Positions 60,505-64,000 of a stretch of 64,000 nucleotides of DNA are shown in pieces. Position 1 is the stretch's first letter. Every line of letters starts with the position of its first letter. Source of the stretch: Aquarana catesbeiana (Eukaryota > Chordata > Amphibia > Anura > Ranidae); the NCBI RefSeq assembly GCF_042186555.1, contig NC_133328.1:342218035-342282034 (forward strand), in the 5' to 3' direction. The notes under the pieces were generated by a model, which saw only the letters and a list, made by a program, of their open reading frames with translations, did not search any database and was not told the DNA's origin. The position numbers and the translations under genes were made by a program.

Positions 60505-61133
60505 CTACTACACACATGGGGCATCATCCCAGAACTTCCAAGCAAGGAGCCATCACTCAATCCTAACCCACACAACTCAGGCCCACCGCCACTAGGCCGC
60601 CAAAAGCGAGAATTCCGAAAACCTACTGAAAAATGATGTATCCCCTGGCAACCACTACAAGAGCGCCTTACATCCCTGGTCTGACTTCCTGCTAAGTCAC
60701 ACTTGATTTGATAACCAGTTTGAACACTGCCTCCACTCCTGGTCAGTTACATACTTAGCACACTGACCTTTTTCTTATTTTACCAAAATTGGTAAAATCT
60801 TTTTATAATTTTCTTTTACTTTTAAATTTTTTTCTTTGTTGAGTAGCGGCTGCTTCACAACAGTTACCTGATCCACGCTATTGCTTACAAGGCTCTCAGG
60901 CGGCCCATAACTTTTGTTTACTGTTTTTGATTGATTTCTTAAGCAATAACTGTTTTATATGCTTTGTTGACCACAGACTATATTCTTAAGGGACGCAAGC
61001 TCATCCATTGATACCAGGACCCCCAAGGAACTACCATCGGACACCCACTCCGGAATCATCAACAGCGGACATCTTCCTACTCAGAGATAAGTAAGCCTAC
61101 GTTATTGCACACTACTCCCACACTACCACTAAT
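60505..61133 (+). other. Inter-ORF region of L1 element 3
   Basis: 629 bp with no supportable coding frame. It contains a T-rich stretch (60770-60840) and an inverted ACCAAAATTGGT (60782-60793). A re-initiation or translational-coupling mechanism is not evident. Confidence 0.55.
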
Positions 61134-64000
61134 ATGGATATCAACATATTATCCATAAACACGAAAGGACTGAACCATCCTGCGAAGCGAGCATCGCTAT
61201 GGAAAACAGCATTAACCCACAATAGTGATATCATATGCGTACAAGAAACGCACTTTGCCCAAGACAAGATCCCCAACTGCCAACACAAAAGGTTTCCTCA
61301 CATCTACCAAGCATGCTATTCTAAGAAGCAAAGGGGAGTTCTAATAGCTATTAGAGACACTGTCAGTTTTCAGCTACAGGACAGCATTCTGGATCCAGAG
61401 GGAAGATTCGTCATCTTAATATGCACTATAGAAAACACAGTATACACTATTGCAACTATTTATGCCCCTAATCAGAGACAAATGTCGTTCCTCAAATCCA
61501 CCTTGAAAAAAATCCACAGTGTACAGCAAGGTCATTTACTGATTTGCGGGGACTTCAACTTAGTACCGGACAATGACATTGACTCCTCTTTGGGTCCCAA
61601 AAGATTTGCATCCCCTTTGAATTCTTTTCTGCTGAATAATGAATTGTATGATGTTTGGAGGTGCTGTCATGCGGCTGAGAGGGATTATACATTCCTTTCC
61701 CCGCGTCTCAACACCTACTCCTGTATAGACCTGTTTCTTGCAGATAAGTGGCTTCTACAAAATATTCATAATTCCTGCATCCATACCATCACCTGGTCAG
61801 ACCACACCCCTATCAGCATCCAAATTACTAACAAAAACTCCAAACCACAATCCTACTTATGGAGAGTGAACAATTATCTCCTACAGAATCAATCCAACGC
61901 TACTTTTTTATCCGAAAAGCTAGAAGAGTTCTTCACCACTAACGTGGGATCTGTGGCTGACCCGGCGATCTTGTGGAATGCTCACGTCCTTTATTAGAGG
62001 CTTTTTCATACAGCTGGGGTCCAACCTCAAAAAACAAAGAATGCGGAAAATACAAGAATTAACTACATCTCTTGCAAATACAGACAAACAAAACAAATCA
62101 CATCCATCACCAGCATTGCAAACCCAGATCTTTAAACTAAGACACGAACTTCGAACATTACTACTTGATAGCTTCGAAAAAACACAACGTAAACTTAAAG
62201 CTAGATCTTATGTTACCAATAATAAAGCGGGGAAGGCTATGGCAAACAAAATCAAAGGTCACCGCATAAAATCCAGAATAACACATCTTTTCCATCCAAA
62301 ATCCCATGACAAACTTCTAAATCCTCAAGAGATAGCAGACGCCTTCAGCACCTATTACGGTGAGCTTTACAACCTCAAAACGGATTGCAACACCCCCCAA
62401 CCTGACCAAATAGAGATTAAGGCATTCCTAGACCATATTAAACTTCCTACATTAACGTCTGACCACCTCGCCACACTAAATCTACCTTTTTCAGTAGAAG
62501 AGATCCAAAAAACTATACAACAACTCCCAAACTCTAAATCCCCAGGCCCAGACGGCTTCACCGGAGAATATTTTAAGTCCTTCCATTCACTCTTGGCCCC
62601 TAATCTATGTGAACTTTACAATCACGCAACACTATCCTCACACTTTCCAGCAGAAATGTTATCAGCCTTAGTAATTATCTTGCCAAAGCCGGGGAAAGAA
62701 CCCACCTCTCCCCAAAACTTTCGACCCATATATTTATTGAACCTTGACCTTAAAATATATGCCAAAATGATAGCCAACAGACTCATGGACATTATGCCAT
62801 CACTAATACACAAAGATCAAACAGGTTTCACTAAGGGTAGGCAGACTTCGGACGCAACTAGAAGACTGATCAATATTATCCACCACACAAACTCAACTGG
62901 AACGCCTTCTCTGCTCCTATCTTTGAACACAGAGAAGGCGTTCGATAGAGTCAATTGGAGTTATCTATCCCTCACACTACAGAAATTTGGTTTTCAGGGT
63001 CGAATCCTACAGGCCATACTTGCCCTATACACTAACCCAACAGCACGTGTATACACATCCAACCTTTTATCTACCCCATTCAACATTACAAATACAACAA
63101 GACAAGGTTGCCCGCTTTCCCCGCTAATCTTCAACCTAATAATGGAACCTTTAGCTGAACACATAAGATCTAATCCCAAAATAACAGGCGTCAAAATAGG
63201 ATCTCTAACACACAAAATTAGTCTATTTGCGGACGATGTGATATTAATCCTAACACAACCTACATCTTCCCTCCCAGCAGTCCAACACACCCTAAACTGG
63301 TTTAGCAACATCTCCTATTACAAGGTAAACACAACTAAATCTCAAATACTAGATCTTGGAGTTGATGCTGTGAATAGAATCCTCCTACAAAATCAATTCC
63401 CCTATATATGGGCAGACTCCTGTATTACCTACTTGGGCATTCAGCTCACAAAATCCACTAACCTCCTTTTTCAACATAACTACATTCCCCTAAGGTCCAA
63501 AATCCAAAACGACCTTCAAAAAACAGCCAAATTTGAATTTTCTTGGTGGGGAAGGCTTGCAGCCTTCAAAATGATACAACTTCCACAAATTCTGTATCTC
63601 TTCAGATCTCTCCCCATACCAATCCTAAACAGCTACTGTAGATCCCTACAATCCTTACTATCAAAATTTGTTTGGAATGGGAAAAGATCCAGGTGCTCTC
63701 ATGCCAAACTGATCAAACATAGAATGTCCGGGGGTGTAGGTTATATAGATTTCCAGGACTACTACTCTGCTTCTATATTGACACAACTTAAAGAATGGTT
63801 CTTGACACCTCCAACCACATTATGGGGATCTATTGAGAGAGAATACAGTCCTCATCACCCCTTGAACATATGGCTTTACAGCACTCACCTGGGAGCAAAA
63901 ATACCATCCCACTTCTCCCCTACAATGATTGCCTCAATCAAAGCCTGGATGAGACTAATACAGGGCACTCAACAACATGCGCACAATACACCTCTGAAAA
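61134..64000 (+). pseudogene. L1-type ORF2 of element 3, frameshifted and with a motif A substitution; incomplete at window edge
   Basis: From ATG 61134 the endonuclease is readable: N9 (SINTKG), E38 (QETHF), D140/N142 (GDFN), D199 (CIDLF, where the family usually has RID) and D223/H224 (SDH). The frame stops at 61995-61997 after WNAHVLY. Changing frame just upstream restores the family sequence (SFIRGFF), consistent with a 2-bp loss or 1-bp gain near 61983. The second frame then stays open to 64000 and carries the RT: SPGPDG, FRPIYLLN (usually PIS), RQGCPLSP, and FADD at 63232-63237. In motif A the sequence is SLNTEKAFDRV. The catalytic Asp is Asn (AAC, 62926-62928), a single G-to-A change that should abolish polymerisation. 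The C-terminal part lies beyond the window. Confidence 0.9.

Larger units (their letters stand above)
59311..64000 (+). mobile_element. L1-like retrotransposon 3, 5' end to window edge
   Basis: It starts GGGGGGGCGTGGCTTGCACG at 59311, has a 144-bp leader, an intact ORF1, a 629-bp inter-ORF region and an ORF2 that runs past 64000. It is full-length at its 5' end. The 3' end and target duplication lie outside the window. ORF2 carries a frameshift and a motif A substitution, so the copy is not autonomous. Confidence 0.9.

Overview
The window looks like transposon-dominated nuclear DNA of a vertebrate, most likely a ranid frog. That attribution is inference from repeat families: L1-like elements starting with G-runs followed by GCGTG, hAT elements with TAGGGATGAGC ends, a TTAA-flanked element, and short palindromic MITEs. 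I see no host protein-coding gene, rRNA, tRNA or CRISPR. Every convincing coding region belongs to a mobile element.

Layout. 1-1156: 5' half of an L1-like element (minus strand) with an intact ORF1. 1157-2523 plus 10145-~10205: a long-inverted-repeat (foldback) element, carrying a 236-bp MITE in one arm and split by a complete L1-like element (2524-10128, minus strand) with a perfect 16-bp target duplication and two open ORFs. 10275-10979, continued at 53258-53658 and 56521-~56590: a second foldback whose right arm was hit three times. The largest insert is a 42.3-kb hAT element (10980-53257) with 11-bp inverted ends and a near-perfect 8-bp target duplication. The second is a small MITE (about 53361-53588). 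The third is a 2.9-kb palindromic non-autonomous hAT element (53659-56520). 57008-57467: a TTAA-flanked 460-bp element. 59024-59215: an inverted fragment of the same family. 59311-64000: a third L1-like element (plus strand) with intact ORF1 and a damaged ORF2 that runs off the window.

The giant hAT element is the main discovery candidate. Its left fifth holds the terminal region, a 141-bp tandem repeat and a frame-disrupted BED/hAT transposase on the minus strand. The remaining ~37.2 kb (15522-52680) is one uninterrupted array of about 420 copies of an 88-bp monomer, bounded on both sides by (TA)n tracts. The array has higher-order units (263, 440, 971, 1672, about 2115/2290 and 3611-3613 bp) and lies wholly between the transposase start and the hAT right terminus. 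It is therefore a satellite-scale array contained in a transposon.

The nesting gives a relative chronology. The foldbacks came first, then the L1, hAT and MITE insertions, then expansion and homogenisation of the array. All boundaries come from reading the sequence. No database search or alignment program was run.
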